From: Flavobacterium potami
GTDB taxonomy: Bacteria > Bacteroidota > Bacteroidia > Flavobacteriales > Flavobacteriaceae
Direction: 5' to 3'
DNA: 64,000 nucleotides
Assembly: GCF_020026915.1 (NCBI RefSeq)
Contig: NZ_JAINUY010000009.1
Coordinates: 1-64,000 of the forward strand
The position numbers and the translations under genes were made by a program. The notes beneath the pieces are model-generated. The model worked only from the letters and a program-made list of their open reading frames with translations. It was not told the origin of the DNA and made no database searches. Of this stretch, positions 50,398 through 60,405 are shown piece after piece (the first letter of the stretch is position 1; every line of letters begins with the position of its first letter).

Positions 50398-52410
50398 TCA
50401 ATAAACTTCTATTTCTCCAATTTTTAAAACTGATTCAGGAATTTCACTTTCAATAAGTAAACGAATTTTAGAAGATTTTACCAGATCAAACGAGATTTGG
50501 TTTGCTGTATTTGTTTTTAATTTACTGAAAGACGAAATAATTCTCCATTGCTTATTTTCGTCTGGAATCGCAATTTTAAAAGTTTGTTCCGTAAACTTGT
50601 TGTCTGGTGTATCCAAAACTGACAGAACCATTTTATGAAACTCTTTTGTCGTTCCAAAATCAATTTCTATCCAATTTTCTTTTCCTGCAAAAATCTTCGT
50701 TTCATAATAATTTCGAACATTGTCAAAATACCAAATTCGACCATCATTTAACTGATTTAAAACTGTTGCATCAGAATTTGAAGTCATAACTTTTGGAAAA
50801 TCTTTTCCTTTGATATTTACTGCCAAATTGATTTCTGATTTTGAAGGCTGATCAATTTCAACTGAATTCGAAAGATTAATGACTTTTTTTCCTAAAAAAG
50901 AAGGTTTCAAAACCATTTTTCCATCCACATAGACAGATAATCCTTTTCCTTTTTTATATCGATTTCCTGTTGCATCATACAAAATAGTCAGGTTTTGATT
51001 GTGATAACGAATGTTTTCCAAACAGAAATACTTTACGTTTTCTGTAACAAGCGGATTAATTTCTAATTTATTTCCCTCCGAAGGTCTGATCCCGCATAAT
51101 CCTGTAATAATTAAATCATTAAATTCGGAATGATTGTAATGCTCACTTCTTTGATCAAAATCGGCAATTGCCCCTTTTTGATCTGGATAATAATTTTCTA
51201 GAATATTCAGTTTTCCTTCTTTATAATGTTGATCGGCATATTGTTTCAGAATTTCCCAATAATCTTTCTTTGAAATTTCTTTCTGATTATAATTGTTCAG
51301 CAAATTCGCCATTCCTAACAAAACCTGAGTCGTTTGATACGGCCAACTTGGACCGTTCCATTGGCATTCTTTTGTACCATTTGGTCCAAAGCGGTATTGT
51401 TCCATATAATATTGATAAGAAGGTTCAACCGTTCGCAATCCGAAAGTACCACCAAAATTTTTCGGCGAACGCAAACGCGACCAAGCCGAATTGTATTTCT
51501 CGGTATCATCTGGCAAATTGTAAACCCAAGGCACAAAACCAACCAACTCACGCCCACGAATAAAATCCCAATATTTTACAAAATCATTATTGACTTTGAA
51601 ACGATCTGTAAAATGTCCTAAAGTTGGATTCCATAAATTATCTTGAAAATTTTGCTTTTGTTCTAATGCTTTCTGCTGATATTTTTCAGCTAATTTTTGA
51701 TCGCCTTTCAATAAAGCAATTTTAGAAATCGCCAAAGCATTCGCATACATATAACTGTTTATCGAAGGTCGGAATCCATCACCGCCTGTGAAACCATCTG
51801 TTCCTCCGCTGGCATCAATTGAGGAAATGGTATTTTCTGTCGCATCCATAACGGGTTCCACAAAATAGAGCTTTTTCGAAGCATCATAATGATCTTGCCA
51901 ATCGGCATCAATTTTCATCATTGACGGCAATTGTTTGACTATAAAATCTTTGTCACGATTGATCATGTAATTGGCATAAGTTGCATCAGCAATCGATTCG
52001 GTATAACGGCGATTGTTCCCGCCATGCTGATACATAAAATCAATATAATTGTTCATGTACAAACGGTCTTTGAGCCATCTTCCTTCGTGAATATGAAAAA
52101 CCGTTGCCGCATTCAACGTATTATAAGGTTTATGATCCCAACTCATGGCATTCAAAAACTCGGTTACTACATAACCGTAATCGCCTATATTTCGCAAATG
52201 TGCTTTGTAAACTTCCCAACGGTAATAATATACATCTTCTATTTCTTGGTCTGAGATTTCAAAAAACGGAATGTTTTTCAAATACCAATCGCTGTCATTT
52301 CCATAATGATAAATGCTTTTTTTATTGGAATCGATAAAATGAGTTTCGTTTTTTTGTGCCAAAATCGGCTTCGCAAGCAGTAGAGAAAACAGCAGAAAAT
52401 AATGTCGCAT
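50398..52410 (-). CDS. MGH1-like (alpha/alpha)6 glycoside hydrolase with discoidin-type C-terminus
   Basis: Secreted protein of 670 residues, signal peptide about 1-18 (KPILAQ). The body has hallmarks of the GH63/MGH1-like clan: GGTDGFTGGDGFRPSINSYM, FIRGRELVGFVPWVYNLP, CQWNGPSWPYQTTQVLLGM, and HYNHSEFNDLIITGLCGI. The last roughly 140 residues look like an F5/8-type (discoidin) carbohydrate-binding domain (NWIEIDFGTTKEF, KSSKIRLLIES). GH142 beta-L-arabinofuranosidases and several unclassified PUL enzymes share this fold; I cannot assign the sugar. It stands alone between two terminators and downstream of repeat copy 3, but next to an arabinose-directed operon. Confidence 0.8.
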   Translation of the reverse strand: MRHYFLLFSLLLAKPILAQKNETHFIDSNKKSIYHYGNDSDWYLKNIPFFEISDQEIEDVYYYRWEVYKAHLRNIGDYGYVVTEFLNAMSWDHKPYNTLNAATVFHIHEGRWLKDRLYMNNYIDFMYQHGGNNRRYTESIADATYANYMINRDKDFIVKQLPSMMKIDADWQDHYDASKKLYFVEPVMDATENTISSIDASGGTDGFTGGDGFRPSINSYMYANALAISKIALLKGDQKLAEKYQQKALEQKQNFQDNLWNPTLGHFTDRFKVNNDFVKYWDFIRGRELVGFVPWVYNLPDDTEKYNSAWSRLRSPKNFGGTFGLRTVEPSYQYYMEQYRFGPNGTKECQWNGPSWPYQTTQVLLGMANLLNNYNQKEISKKDYWEILKQYADQHYKEGKLNILENYYPDQKGAIADFDQRSEHYNHSEFNDLIITGLCGIRPSEGNKLEINPLVTENVKYFCLENIRYHNQNLTILYDATGNRYKKGKGLSVYVDGKMVLKPSFLGKKVINLSNSVEIDQPSKSEINLAVNIKGKDFPKVMTSNSDATVLNQLNDGRIWYFDNVRNYYETKIFAGKENWIEIDFGTTKEFHKMVLSVLDTPDNKFTEQTFKIAIPDENKQWRIISSFSKLKTNTANQISFDLVKSSKIRLLIESEIPESVLKIGEIEVY

Positions 52411-52443
52411 AAATTAAAAGTCTTTACACTCTGCGCAAATTTT

Positions 52444-52579
52444 AAACACATAGAAACATAGTTTTTTAAACGCATAAAAGGCGTTTCACTAACATAAATT
52501 CACATAGTGCTATGTGTTAGAAACTAGTTTCTTTCTACAGTCTTTTACAAAAAGAGAAAATCTATGTTTCTATGTGTTT
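52444..52579. repeat. Interspersed 134-138 bp palindromic repeat, copy 3
   Basis: Ends aaacacatagaaacatag (52444-52461) and ctatgtttctatgtgttt (52562-52579). Internal palindromes cacatagtgctatgtg (52501-52516) and agaaactagtttct (52519-52532). It shares aaaaggcgtttcact with copy 2. Unlike copies 1 and 2, which follow a stop codon, this one precedes the start of the MGH1-like gene. The rest of the gap (52580-52716) shows nothing I can name. Confidence 0.85.
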
Positions 52580-52716
52580 AAAAAAAATACACGCAAAGAG
52601 TTTTATTGGTTAAAAGGGTTTATCGTCCAGCAAATAAAGAAATTATAATTTTTTAAGGTCAGACAAAAAATCTCAATCTTTCTCCAATTAGTCTCAGATT
52701 GATTTTTATTCAATAA

Positions 52717-52749
52717 AAAAGCCGTTTAAACGATAATGCAACGGCTTTT
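52717..52749 (-). terminator. Terminator of the arabinose-directed operon
   Basis: Stem aaaagccgtt (52717-52726) with aacggctttt (52740-52749), 13-nt loop, then TTTATTG on the minus strand. It is 22 bp past the GH43 stop and ends the five-gene unit that starts at 62850. Confidence 0.82.
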
Positions 52750-52771
52750 AAATTTTCTTTTAAAATGAATT

Positions 52772-54379
52772 CTAATTATTCTTTACTTCGAATGAATTAA
52801 AAATACTAGTACTATTTTCTCCTTTTGAAACAATTCCGATTCGGTAACCCATTCCCCAAGGCGCATACTTATCTGGATTAAAACTTACTGAATCTATCTT
52901 TACCCAATCTCCATTTTTCTCTTTATAATAGAATTCTAACGTTTTGGCTTTTTCTAAAACATTCATTTTCAATTCGACTTCACCAGAAAAATTCTTATCC
53001 ATTTGTTTTACAACCTGATAACTATTTTCTAAATTATTGAAGATCTTGATTCCGCTTTTCGAAACTGAAACTCCAATTCCTCCTAATTCTCCCGGCCAAG
53101 TACTTTTATAAATCGCTCCGCCTAAAGCAATTCCCGTTTCAGCATCTGTAATTTGTACCGAAGTATTTACCGTAAAATCAACCGATTTGATATATTGTCC
53201 CAAAAAAGTTCCCAAATTATGATTTTCGTTCGAAGCTTTTAATTCCAAGCCATTTTTGAAATTCAATTCTGGTCTTTCTTTTTTTGAAGGCCATTGCCAA
53301 GCCAAATTCAGCTTTTGATCTTTTCTAAAATCATCGCTAAAATCCAATTCCGATTTTGGTCGATTTGCTGTAATATTGTTGCGTAAAATCGGCCAGCCGT
53401 CTTCACCAGCAACCAATTCTTCAATTACACCTTCTCTGCCTACATATACATCATAATCCATATTGAAGGCATGATACAGCATAAACAATCTTCCTTCTTC
53501 GGTCGTAATTACCGTTCCGTGACCCGGACATCTCCATTTTTCATTGCTCACCATAATCGGATTTTGAGGATATTTTTCCCAAACACCGCTTTCTAAACTT
53601 TTGGTTCTTGCAATTCCTGTTTTGTAATTGCAACGTGCGTCACAACAACCTCCAACCGCGTATAAACTATAAATATAATCTCCGAATTTAAAGAAACACG
53701 CTCCTTCTACTAAAGCGGTTTCCCAAGGCTGACTATTGGTATAAACCTTCTTTTTTGTGCCTAATAATTTAGTTCTGCTTTCATTGATTTCCTGCATCCA
53801 AATCCAAGATTCTTTGCCACAGCCGTTTCCATCATTTTTCCAAAAAGCATAAATTTTGCCGTTGTCTTCCATTTCAAAAGCGTCGATTGCGCCACAATCA
53901 TCTTCAATAATTACGGGACCATTATCTGTAAATTTTCCGGTTTCAATTTTAGAAGCATCAATCCAAGCTGTTCCGCATTGCAATCCGGGATTTCCTTTTG
54001 TGAATCGGTTATGAGCGGTGTAATATGCGTAAATTTTGTTTTGTTTTTTGTCGTATGCCAATTCCGAAGCCCAGAAATTATTTTCGCCCCATTGGTCTTT
54101 CATGTCTTTAAAACCTTCAGGAAAAACATGATTAACCAATTTCCAATTTTTCAAGTCAGTCGATTTGTAAATGGTAAAATATGGTGCCCATTCATTTGTT
54201 GTTGAAGTCGCATAATACACATTTCCAACTCGAATAATCGACGGATCGGGATTATCTCCAGGCAAAGCTGGATTGACCAATTCAAAAGATTTTGAACTTG
54301 AATTAGTTGTTATAATTTGTTTTTTACTGCCACATGAAAAAAGCATCAAGACAGCAAAAAATGAGATTATATTTTTCAT
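52772..54379 (-). CDS. GH43 glycosidase with C-terminal beta-sandwich (xylosidase/arabinofuranosidase type)
   Basis: 535-residue lipoprotein. The start at 54379 is chosen because MKNIISFFAVLMLFSCGSKK is a lipoprotein signal (C16); the longer frame reaches 54433 and would overlap the upstream gene by 32 bp. Five-bladed propeller about 35-350 with base Asp in ALPGDNPDPSIIR, pKa-modulating Asp in DDCGAIDAFEMEDN and acid Glu in ALVEGACFFKFGDYIYS. The final roughly 180 residues form a concanavalin-like GH43 C-terminal domain. Likely removes arabinofuranose or xylose from side chains. It is last in the operon, 22 bp after the GH43-like gene. Confidence 0.92.
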   Translation of the reverse strand: MKNIISFFAVLMLFSCGSKKQIITTNSSSKSFELVNPALPGDNPDPSIIRVGNVYYATSTTNEWAPYFTIYKSTDLKNWKLVNHVFPEGFKDMKDQWGENNFWASELAYDKKQNKIYAYYTAHNRFTKGNPGLQCGTAWIDASKIETGKFTDNGPVIIEDDCGAIDAFEMEDNGKIYAFWKNDGNGCGKESWIWMQEINESRTKLLGTKKKVYTNSQPWETALVEGACFFKFGDYIYSLYAVGGCCDARCNYKTGIARTKSLESGVWEKYPQNPIMVSNEKWRCPGHGTVITTEEGRLFMLYHAFNMDYDVYVGREGVIEELVAGEDGWPILRNNITANRPKSELDFSDDFRKDQKLNLAWQWPSKKERPELNFKNGLELKASNENHNLGTFLGQYIKSVDFTVNTSVQITDAETGIALGGAIYKSTWPGELGGIGVSVSKSGIKIFNNLENSYQVVKQMDKNFSGEVELKMNVLEKAKTLEFYYKEKNGDWVKIDSVSFNPDKYAPWGMGYRIGIVSKGENSTSIFNSFEVKNN

Positions 54380-54401
54380 TATTGTAATTCGTTTAAAAAA
54401 A

Positions 54402-55373
54402 TTATTGTTTTTGAATAATCGGCCAATCATCATTTTTCCAATTCAATTTCAGATTTGATAAATACCAAGATTTTCCATCTTTAGTATTATTTCCTTGATA
54501 AAAAAGCCAATACTGTCCTTTTTTATCTTTGTAAACATCCGGATGTCCCGATTCGGCAGAATTCCACGTTCCTTCTTTTCCATTTTCTAAAAAAGGTTTT
54601 ACGCCATTTCGTTCCCAATGAATTCCGTCTGTACTTCTGGCAACACCAATTTGTTGTGGTTCATTATTATAAGCTCCTGCATAAAACATGTACAAATATT
54701 TCCCTTTTTTGATGCAGGAAGCGCCTTCCACACAATTTTTTTCCCAATCCAAAGTCGGTTCCATTACCGAAGTATTCGTCAATTGTGTCCAATCTTTTTT
54801 ATTGAAACTCGTTTTAATTGGTGCCGAAGCAACGCCTTGTTTCTGAATTTTATACGAAGAGTCACGAGTAGCGAAATACAAGAAATATTTTCCTTGAAAT
54901 TCAACCACTTCAGCATCAATCGCGCGTCCGCAAGTCCAATCGCCGGTTGGGCTAAAAATCGGATTGGTTTCGTTTCTTTTAAAATTAATTCCATCAGTCG
55001 AATAAGCGTGGCAAATGGCATCTTTTAAACCATTTCCATACGTTTGATAAAACAAATGAATCGTATCATTTCGAACCAAAGCACCCGGCGCGCACAACCC
55101 GTTTTTCTCATATTCTGCACCCGAATTGATTTCGCCCGCTTTTTTCCAATCTTTTAAATTGTCGCTTTTCGCAATCCCAATATGCCAACCCGACATGTCT
55201 TTTCCCGGAATCGAATAATACATCCAGTAACTTTTTTTGAAGAAAACTATTTTCGGATCTTTCGCCACAGGATTCCCAGAAGAGGTATCTGTAAAATACA
55301 TTTCAGGTTTTTGCTGAGCAGAACAAGAAATTCCCCATGCTATAAATACGCAGATAAAAAGTATATTTTTCAT
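54402..55373 (-). CDS. GH43/GH117-like five-bladed propeller glycosidase
   Basis: 323-residue probable lipoprotein (lipobox GISC, C17). A single propeller domain follows: NPVAKDPKIVFFKKSYWMYY holds the first-blade Asp, CGRAIDAEVVEFQGKYFLYF the second Asp, and EKNCVEGASCIKKGKYLYMF the candidate acid Glu. SGHPDVYKDKKGQYWLFYQG closes the propeller. Exo-acting arabinofuranosidase, galactosidase or similar is likely; GH43 versus GH117 or a related clan cannot be settled here. It is 10 bp after the GH2 gene and 22 bp before the GH43 gene. Confidence 0.82.
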   Translation of the reverse strand: MKNILFICVFIAWGISCSAQQKPEMYFTDTSSGNPVAKDPKIVFFKKSYWMYYSIPGKDMSGWHIGIAKSDNLKDWKKAGEINSGAEYEKNGLCAPGALVRNDTIHLFYQTYGNGLKDAICHAYSTDGINFKRNETNPIFSPTGDWTCGRAIDAEVVEFQGKYFLYFATRDSSYKIQKQGVASAPIKTSFNKKDWTQLTNTSVMEPTLDWEKNCVEGASCIKKGKYLYMFYAGAYNNEPQQIGVARSTDGIHWERNGVKPFLENGKEGTWNSAESGHPDVYKDKKGQYWLFYQGNNTKDGKSWYLSNLKLNWKNDDWPIIQKQ

Positions 55374-55383
55374 ATTTCATTTT

Positions 55384-58074
55384 TTAGAAAATTCTTTTCA
55401 ATTCAATTCCGTTTAGAATCGTTTTACCCGTTTTTTGTTTGAAATCAACCTGAATTCCTTTGCCGTCTTTTACGAAAATCGTCGTTTTCAAATCAACCGC
55501 TTTTTCAGGTTCTAAATAATTATTATTTCCAAAGTTTTCCAGAAATAGTTGTCCGTTGATCAAAACATCAAAAACTCTAAAGGCTTTTTCTTCTTTCTGA
55601 CCTTTCTCAGCTAAATTATATGCCAGTGCTTCTCTTGTATTTCCAGAAACCAACTCTGCAAAATAAAGAGTCAATTCATATTTTCCGTCGGGAACATCAA
55701 AATTAAAAGCTTCAATTCCTTCTCTTTGTGTTTGATAAATTGGATCATTTTCTGTTCCTTTTATCAACTTATTGGTTCCATACGGAATCTGAGGATTTCC
55801 ACGCATTTTATACGCTTGTCCTCCAACATAACCCCAGCTTCCTTTTGCATAAACTTGTTCTGGAAGCCAATTTTGCTGTGTCAATTCTTCCGTAAATTGT
55901 CTTTGGTCGCCCAAACTGATTCTGATATTATCAAACGGATATTTTTCACTGTTTAAATTTGGTGCATAAAGTGTAAAATGAATTGATGCAAAATCTTTTA
56001 CGCTTTCATTTGAAGTTGAAAAAGCTTCCACAATATTATTTCCATTTTTAAACGGAACTTTAAATATAGTGGAACCTTCTTTTGTTTTCTGACTTCCTAA
56101 ACTTTGCCCATTTATTTTTAAAGTAACTTCATTTTCATTTGAAAAAACTTCTAAATCTTGATAAAAAGCCGATTCATTTTCTGAGCTCAAAACTCCGGAA
56201 CGATTCGTCCAGTTTTTTGATCCAATGCTTACAATCGGTTTTTTCGACAATCTTGCTTGATAAAAATAATAGGCATCTTTTGGAATTCTGTCCCAGGAGA
56301 CAATCCCTTTATTGTTCATGTGCGGCCAGCTTTCTGCGCGTCCTTCAGAATTGAATTCGACTAAATTCCAAATCGTTCCTCCGGCAACATAATCCAAATT
56401 TTCAATTGCATTCAGATAATGTTTATGATATAACATGGCATAATCCATCGTTTTATCAAACTTCTTCGGATTATCAGATCGCATTCTTCTATCGGCATCG
56501 GCGCCGAATTCGGTAATTACCATTGGTTTATCTGGCAGTACTTTGTGATGATTTTCAAGAAAAGTTTCCAAACCGCTGAATGTATCATTGTACCATCCGT
56601 GATACAAATTCCATCCTACAATCATCGGAATTTTGGTCAATCCTACCGAATTATACAAATCAAAAGCACCATGATTGGGCAACATTGTATAACGTGACGC
56701 ATCTTCTTCGCGGGTTACATTTTCCAGTTTTTGTGCCAATGCAGCAACATTTTTATAATAGGTTTGTCTTTCGGCAGATTTTTCATCGTATCTCGGACGA
56801 AGCAGAACTTCGTTCATATATGCCCAGACAATTACGCTTGGATGATTAAAATTCTGGCGAATCATTTCACGCTGCATTTCGATACTGTTCTCTTCAAAAG
56901 CTTTGGTCTCAGTAATTCTGTTCACTTCGGGAGTTTCTACCATTGCTAAAAGCCCGATTCTATCGCAAGCTTCTAACACAGCTGGATCTTGTGGATAATG
57001 TGCCACTCGAACAAAATTTCCGCCCATATCTTTAATCAACTTCATGTCTTTTTCTGCCAAAACATCTGGCAAAGCATTGGCCAAATCTTTATAATCCTGA
57101 TGGCGGTTTGCTCCTATTAATTTCATTGGTTTTCCATTTAATGAAAATCCTTTGTCAGCGGTAAAAGAGAACCATCTGAAACCAACTGGTGCAGCAAACA
57201 AATCCAATTGCTTTTTTGTTTTTTTATCTAAAATAACTGAAACCGCCTTATACAAATATGGATCCTCCGGCGACCATAATTTAGGATTCTGAATCGGTTT
57301 TGAGAGCTGTAAAAAGTCTGTTTTTGAATTGGGTTTCAATTTTAAATTAGAACTTAAAGTAAAGACCTCTATATTATTTTTATCCAATAATTTAGTAGAT
57401 ATAATTACCTCTTTTTCTGATTTAGAATTATTTTCAACAATACCTTTAAGTTTAAGTTTAGATGATGTTAATGAAACATCTGGTGTAGTAATAAATACTC
57501 CTTGAGAAGATCTATTTGTCATGTCAAAATGAACTTCGTTGGAAGCGATCAAATAAACGTCTCGATAAATGCCGCCGTAAAAAGTAAAATCGGCATCAAG
57601 AGGTGGAATATCTTCGTTGTAACTATTGTCTACTTTTACCACAATTTCATTTCCTTTTTCAGGATTTTCGAACTGAAGAAATTCTTTTACAGGAAAACTA
57701 AAAGCTGTATAACCACCAATATGTGAACCTACTTTTTTACCATTAATAAAGACTTCAGTAGTTTGATTTGCTCCTTCAAAATAAAGATAAACCGACTTGT
57801 TTTTCCAATTTGGATTTACATAAATTGTTTTTTTGTACCAACCTTCACCTCGGTAATATCCCCATTGATCATCCATGACATCAAATTTGTTCCAGCTATG
57901 CGGTAAATTGATCTCTTCCCATGCAATATTCTTGTTAGTTTCTAAATCTGTATGGTTTATTTTTCCCTTGTAGAACTGCCAATTGGAATTGATGGATTGT
58001 TTTATTTTCTCCTGACTAAATCCCGTCAGGAAACATAACACACTCAAAAACAATAAAAACTTTCTTTGCATCAT
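55384..58074 (-). CDS. GH2 glycosidase with C-terminal malectin-like domain
   Basis: Secreted enzyme of 896 residues, signal peptide about 1-20. Jelly roll, Ig-like and TIM-barrel domains as in GH2. Acid/base E422 in VIVWAYMNEVLL, nucleophile E522 in PMVITEFGADADRR. Family signature NRHQDYKDLANALPD in the barrel. The last roughly 160 residues form a malectin/CBM57-like domain (YELTLYFAELVSGNTREA and RVFDVLINGQLFLENFG). Activity is probably beta-galactosidase or beta-glucuronidase; with the beta-L-arabinofuranosidases next to it a beta-galactosidase on arabinogalactan or pectic side chains is plausible. It is 6 bp downstream of the first GH127 gene. Confidence 0.93.
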   Translation of the reverse strand: MMQRKFLLFLSVLCFLTGFSQEKIKQSINSNWQFYKGKINHTDLETNKNIAWEEINLPHSWNKFDVMDDQWGYYRGEGWYKKTIYVNPNWKNKSVYLYFEGANQTTEVFINGKKVGSHIGGYTAFSFPVKEFLQFENPEKGNEIVVKVDNSYNEDIPPLDADFTFYGGIYRDVYLIASNEVHFDMTNRSSQGVFITTPDVSLTSSKLKLKGIVENNSKSEKEVIISTKLLDKNNIEVFTLSSNLKLKPNSKTDFLQLSKPIQNPKLWSPEDPYLYKAVSVILDKKTKKQLDLFAAPVGFRWFSFTADKGFSLNGKPMKLIGANRHQDYKDLANALPDVLAEKDMKLIKDMGGNFVRVAHYPQDPAVLEACDRIGLLAMVETPEVNRITETKAFEENSIEMQREMIRQNFNHPSVIVWAYMNEVLLRPRYDEKSAERQTYYKNVAALAQKLENVTREEDASRYTMLPNHGAFDLYNSVGLTKIPMIVGWNLYHGWYNDTFSGLETFLENHHKVLPDKPMVITEFGADADRRMRSDNPKKFDKTMDYAMLYHKHYLNAIENLDYVAGGTIWNLVEFNSEGRAESWPHMNNKGIVSWDRIPKDAYYFYQARLSKKPIVSIGSKNWTNRSGVLSSENESAFYQDLEVFSNENEVTLKINGQSLGSQKTKEGSTIFKVPFKNGNNIVEAFSTSNESVKDFASIHFTLYAPNLNSEKYPFDNIRISLGDQRQFTEELTQQNWLPEQVYAKGSWGYVGGQAYKMRGNPQIPYGTNKLIKGTENDPIYQTQREGIEAFNFDVPDGKYELTLYFAELVSGNTREALAYNLAEKGQKEEKAFRVFDVLINGQLFLENFGNNNYLEPEKAVDLKTTIFVKDGKGIQVDFKQKTGKTILNGIELKRIF

Positions 58075-58080
58075 TTCCTT

Positions 58081-60402
58081 TTAATTTTCTGGTTTTACCA
58101 ATCTGCAATCAAACAATCCTCCTGCCGTATTTTCAGGATCTGCGGCAAACTGAATGGTTATTTTGCTTTTGTTTTTTAATAAATTCGACGGAATTTTATA
58201 GGTTTCATCATAAAATGAATTAGGCTTTTTCGCTTTCAAAACTTCCTTTGCAATCTCGACGTTATCTACTAAAATCCGAAACGATCTTTTGCCACCGTCA
58301 CTTCCAAAATAAGTACAAATCAAATAGGCTTCAGGGCTATTTTTTGTATCCATTACAAAACTAAAATACCCTCCGTCACGTGCATCTCTCCAACGCATAT
58401 TTTGAAATTCTCCAGTAAAAGTATTTTTGCCTTCAAATTGATGATCTCTTTCTGGCTGCATTTCACCAATTCTCAAATGATCTAAAGTTCTTGCTTCCAA
58501 TGCTTCTTCATCTCGTCGTTGTTTCTCAAAAACCTCTTTTTGCACCTTCCATTCGTCCGTTGAAAATTTATCCCAATACACCATATAGCGATTGTCAACT
58601 ATAGAATATAAAGGCTTTAAAGGTGTTTTTTGTTTATTCTCCAAGGTAAACTTTAGTTTGTTTGAATCATCGGTTTTTATCCAATTATTTATATCCAAAT
58701 CATTGGTTACCAAAACGGGGATTTCTCTTGCTTTAAGTGCTTCTTTATCTAATTCTCCTGCTAAAACTAAAGGTCCGTAAAGCATTGCAACCTTATTTAT
58801 ATCATCCGGCATAGTTTCTTTATGAAGTTGCATTGGCATTGTATATTCGATAACATCACCTTTTTTAAGTTGATCCGAAAGCACAAAATAGCTTCCCTCA
58901 TTTAAATGTCCTTTTACAGTTTTACCATTAATTTTTAACGATGCATTTGAAGTCCACGCTGGAACCCGAAAATAAATTTTGTTTTTAAAACTACCTTCTT
59001 CAATTGTAAAAGTTACTTTGTCACTTTCTGGAAAATTTCCGGTTTGTCTGATTTTCAATCCTTTTTCTTTCCAGTCTAGAACAGATGGAATAAAAAGATT
59101 GATATACAAATCGCCTTCGCTTCCTTTCGCATAAATCGCTTCTCCATATTTGGCGTGGTTTTCCATACCTGTTCCAGTGCAACACCAAAACGAATCATCA
59201 GGAGTTCCGAAAATCTTTTTTTCTCCCGATTTAAGAGGGAAATAGTATAAAACCATTCCCGTTTCAGGATTTAGTGAAGGCAAAATATGATTGTAAATCA
59301 CACGTTCGTAATAATCCATAAATGAAGATGACGGATCTAATTTGTACAAATGCTCCGTCAATTTGAGCATATTATACGAATTGCAAGTTTCTGTAGTATT
59401 GGTACTTAATTGATTGGCCAATTTATCGCGTTCTCCAAAATGCTCATAATTGCTATTTCCTCCAATGACATACGAATGATGATTCGTAACTTCTTTCCAG
59501 AAAAAATCTGAAACCGTATGCATTTTCGGGTTTCCAGTTAATTCGTAATCTCTTGCCGTTCCAATTACTTTCGGAATCTGTGTATTGGCATGCAATCCAG
59601 CCAATTGATCTTTTTGGTTTTCCAGCGGAGTCAAAACTTTTTCGTGATAGAACCTTTGCGATAAATTCAAGTATTTTTTGTTTCCTGTAATAGCATAAAC
59701 ATTCGCTAAAGCTTCACTCATTCCGCCATGCTCGCAGTCCAACATTTTTTGGAATTGTTCTTTCGTCAAGTTTTTGAATTTTACATCAACCCAATCAGAG
59801 AAAGCAACGGCAATTTCTTTGGCTTTTTTGTTTCCTGTATACATGTAAGCATCAACCAAACCAGCCAAAACTTTGTGCTGCGTGTACCATGGCACCCAAC
59901 CGCCATTTAAATCAAAACCTTGCGAACGAATGTTTCCAGCGGCAACTTCGTCGAAAATTTTGTCTCCGTCAGGAATGGCGCCAACATATCCTGTTCCTTT
60001 CTTTTTTTGACATTCTGCTAATTCATTAACTATATAATCGGCACGTTCTTTAAATCGTTGATCTCCAGTCGCGGCGTACATCAACGAAACTGCCGTAAGA
60101 TAATGTCCAAGTGAATGGCCCGAAATTCCTCTTGCCTCCCAACCTCCGTAAATTTTGCCTTTCGGCGAAAGCCCAGCAAATTCCCTAAATCTCGAAAGCA
60201 GACGATCCGGTTCTAGCGCCAAAAGATGCTCGCCGTCTTTATCCATTGCATTTTTGAATTTACTGTCTAAAAGCCGAACTTCATTGAGCTGAAATAAATC
60301 GGCTTTGTATTTTACTTTATCTTTTACCGTAAATCCTTGCTGTGCTTGGATTCCGGTAGACAAAAGAATAATTCCCAAGGTTTTTAAAACATTGTTTTTC
60401 AT
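58081..60402 (-). CDS. GH127 family protein (beta-L-arabinofuranosidase type), first
   Basis: Secreted, 773 residues, signal peptide about 1-20 (GIQAQ). (alpha/alpha)6 barrel with RGISGHSLGHYLTAVSLMYA and the zinc-cysteine site: TTETCNSYNMLKL plus SFWCCTGTGMENHAKYGEA. In GH127 one of these cysteines is the nucleophile, held by zinc. Two beta-sandwich domains follow, and an extra C-terminal domain of about 120 residues. Family activities are beta-L-arabinofuranosidase (extensin-type hydroxyproline arabinosides) and aceric-acid hydrolase in rhamnogalacturonan II. It is 3 bp from the second GH127 gene. Confidence 0.92.
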   Translation of the reverse strand: MKNNVLKTLGIILLSTGIQAQQGFTVKDKVKYKADLFQLNEVRLLDSKFKNAMDKDGEHLLALEPDRLLSRFREFAGLSPKGKIYGGWEARGISGHSLGHYLTAVSLMYAATGDQRFKERADYIVNELAECQKKKGTGYVGAIPDGDKIFDEVAAGNIRSQGFDLNGGWVPWYTQHKVLAGLVDAYMYTGNKKAKEIAVAFSDWVDVKFKNLTKEQFQKMLDCEHGGMSEALANVYAITGNKKYLNLSQRFYHEKVLTPLENQKDQLAGLHANTQIPKVIGTARDYELTGNPKMHTVSDFFWKEVTNHHSYVIGGNSNYEHFGERDKLANQLSTNTTETCNSYNMLKLTEHLYKLDPSSSFMDYYERVIYNHILPSLNPETGMVLYYFPLKSGEKKIFGTPDDSFWCCTGTGMENHAKYGEAIYAKGSEGDLYINLFIPSVLDWKEKGLKIRQTGNFPESDKVTFTIEEGSFKNKIYFRVPAWTSNASLKINGKTVKGHLNEGSYFVLSDQLKKGDVIEYTMPMQLHKETMPDDINKVAMLYGPLVLAGELDKEALKAREIPVLVTNDLDINNWIKTDDSNKLKFTLENKQKTPLKPLYSIVDNRYMVYWDKFSTDEWKVQKEVFEKQRRDEEALEARTLDHLRIGEMQPERDHQFEGKNTFTGEFQNMRWRDARDGGYFSFVMDTKNSPEAYLICTYFGSDGGKRSFRILVDNVEIAKEVLKAKKPNSFYDETYKIPSNLLKNKSKITIQFAADPENTAGGLFDCRLVKPEN

Positions 60403-60405
60403 ATT

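Noticed and set aside
54380..54433. Overlap between the GH43 and GH43-like genes
   Set aside because: The overlap depends on a start codon at 54433; the internal ATG at 54379 opens a proper lipoprotein signal and removes the overlap.
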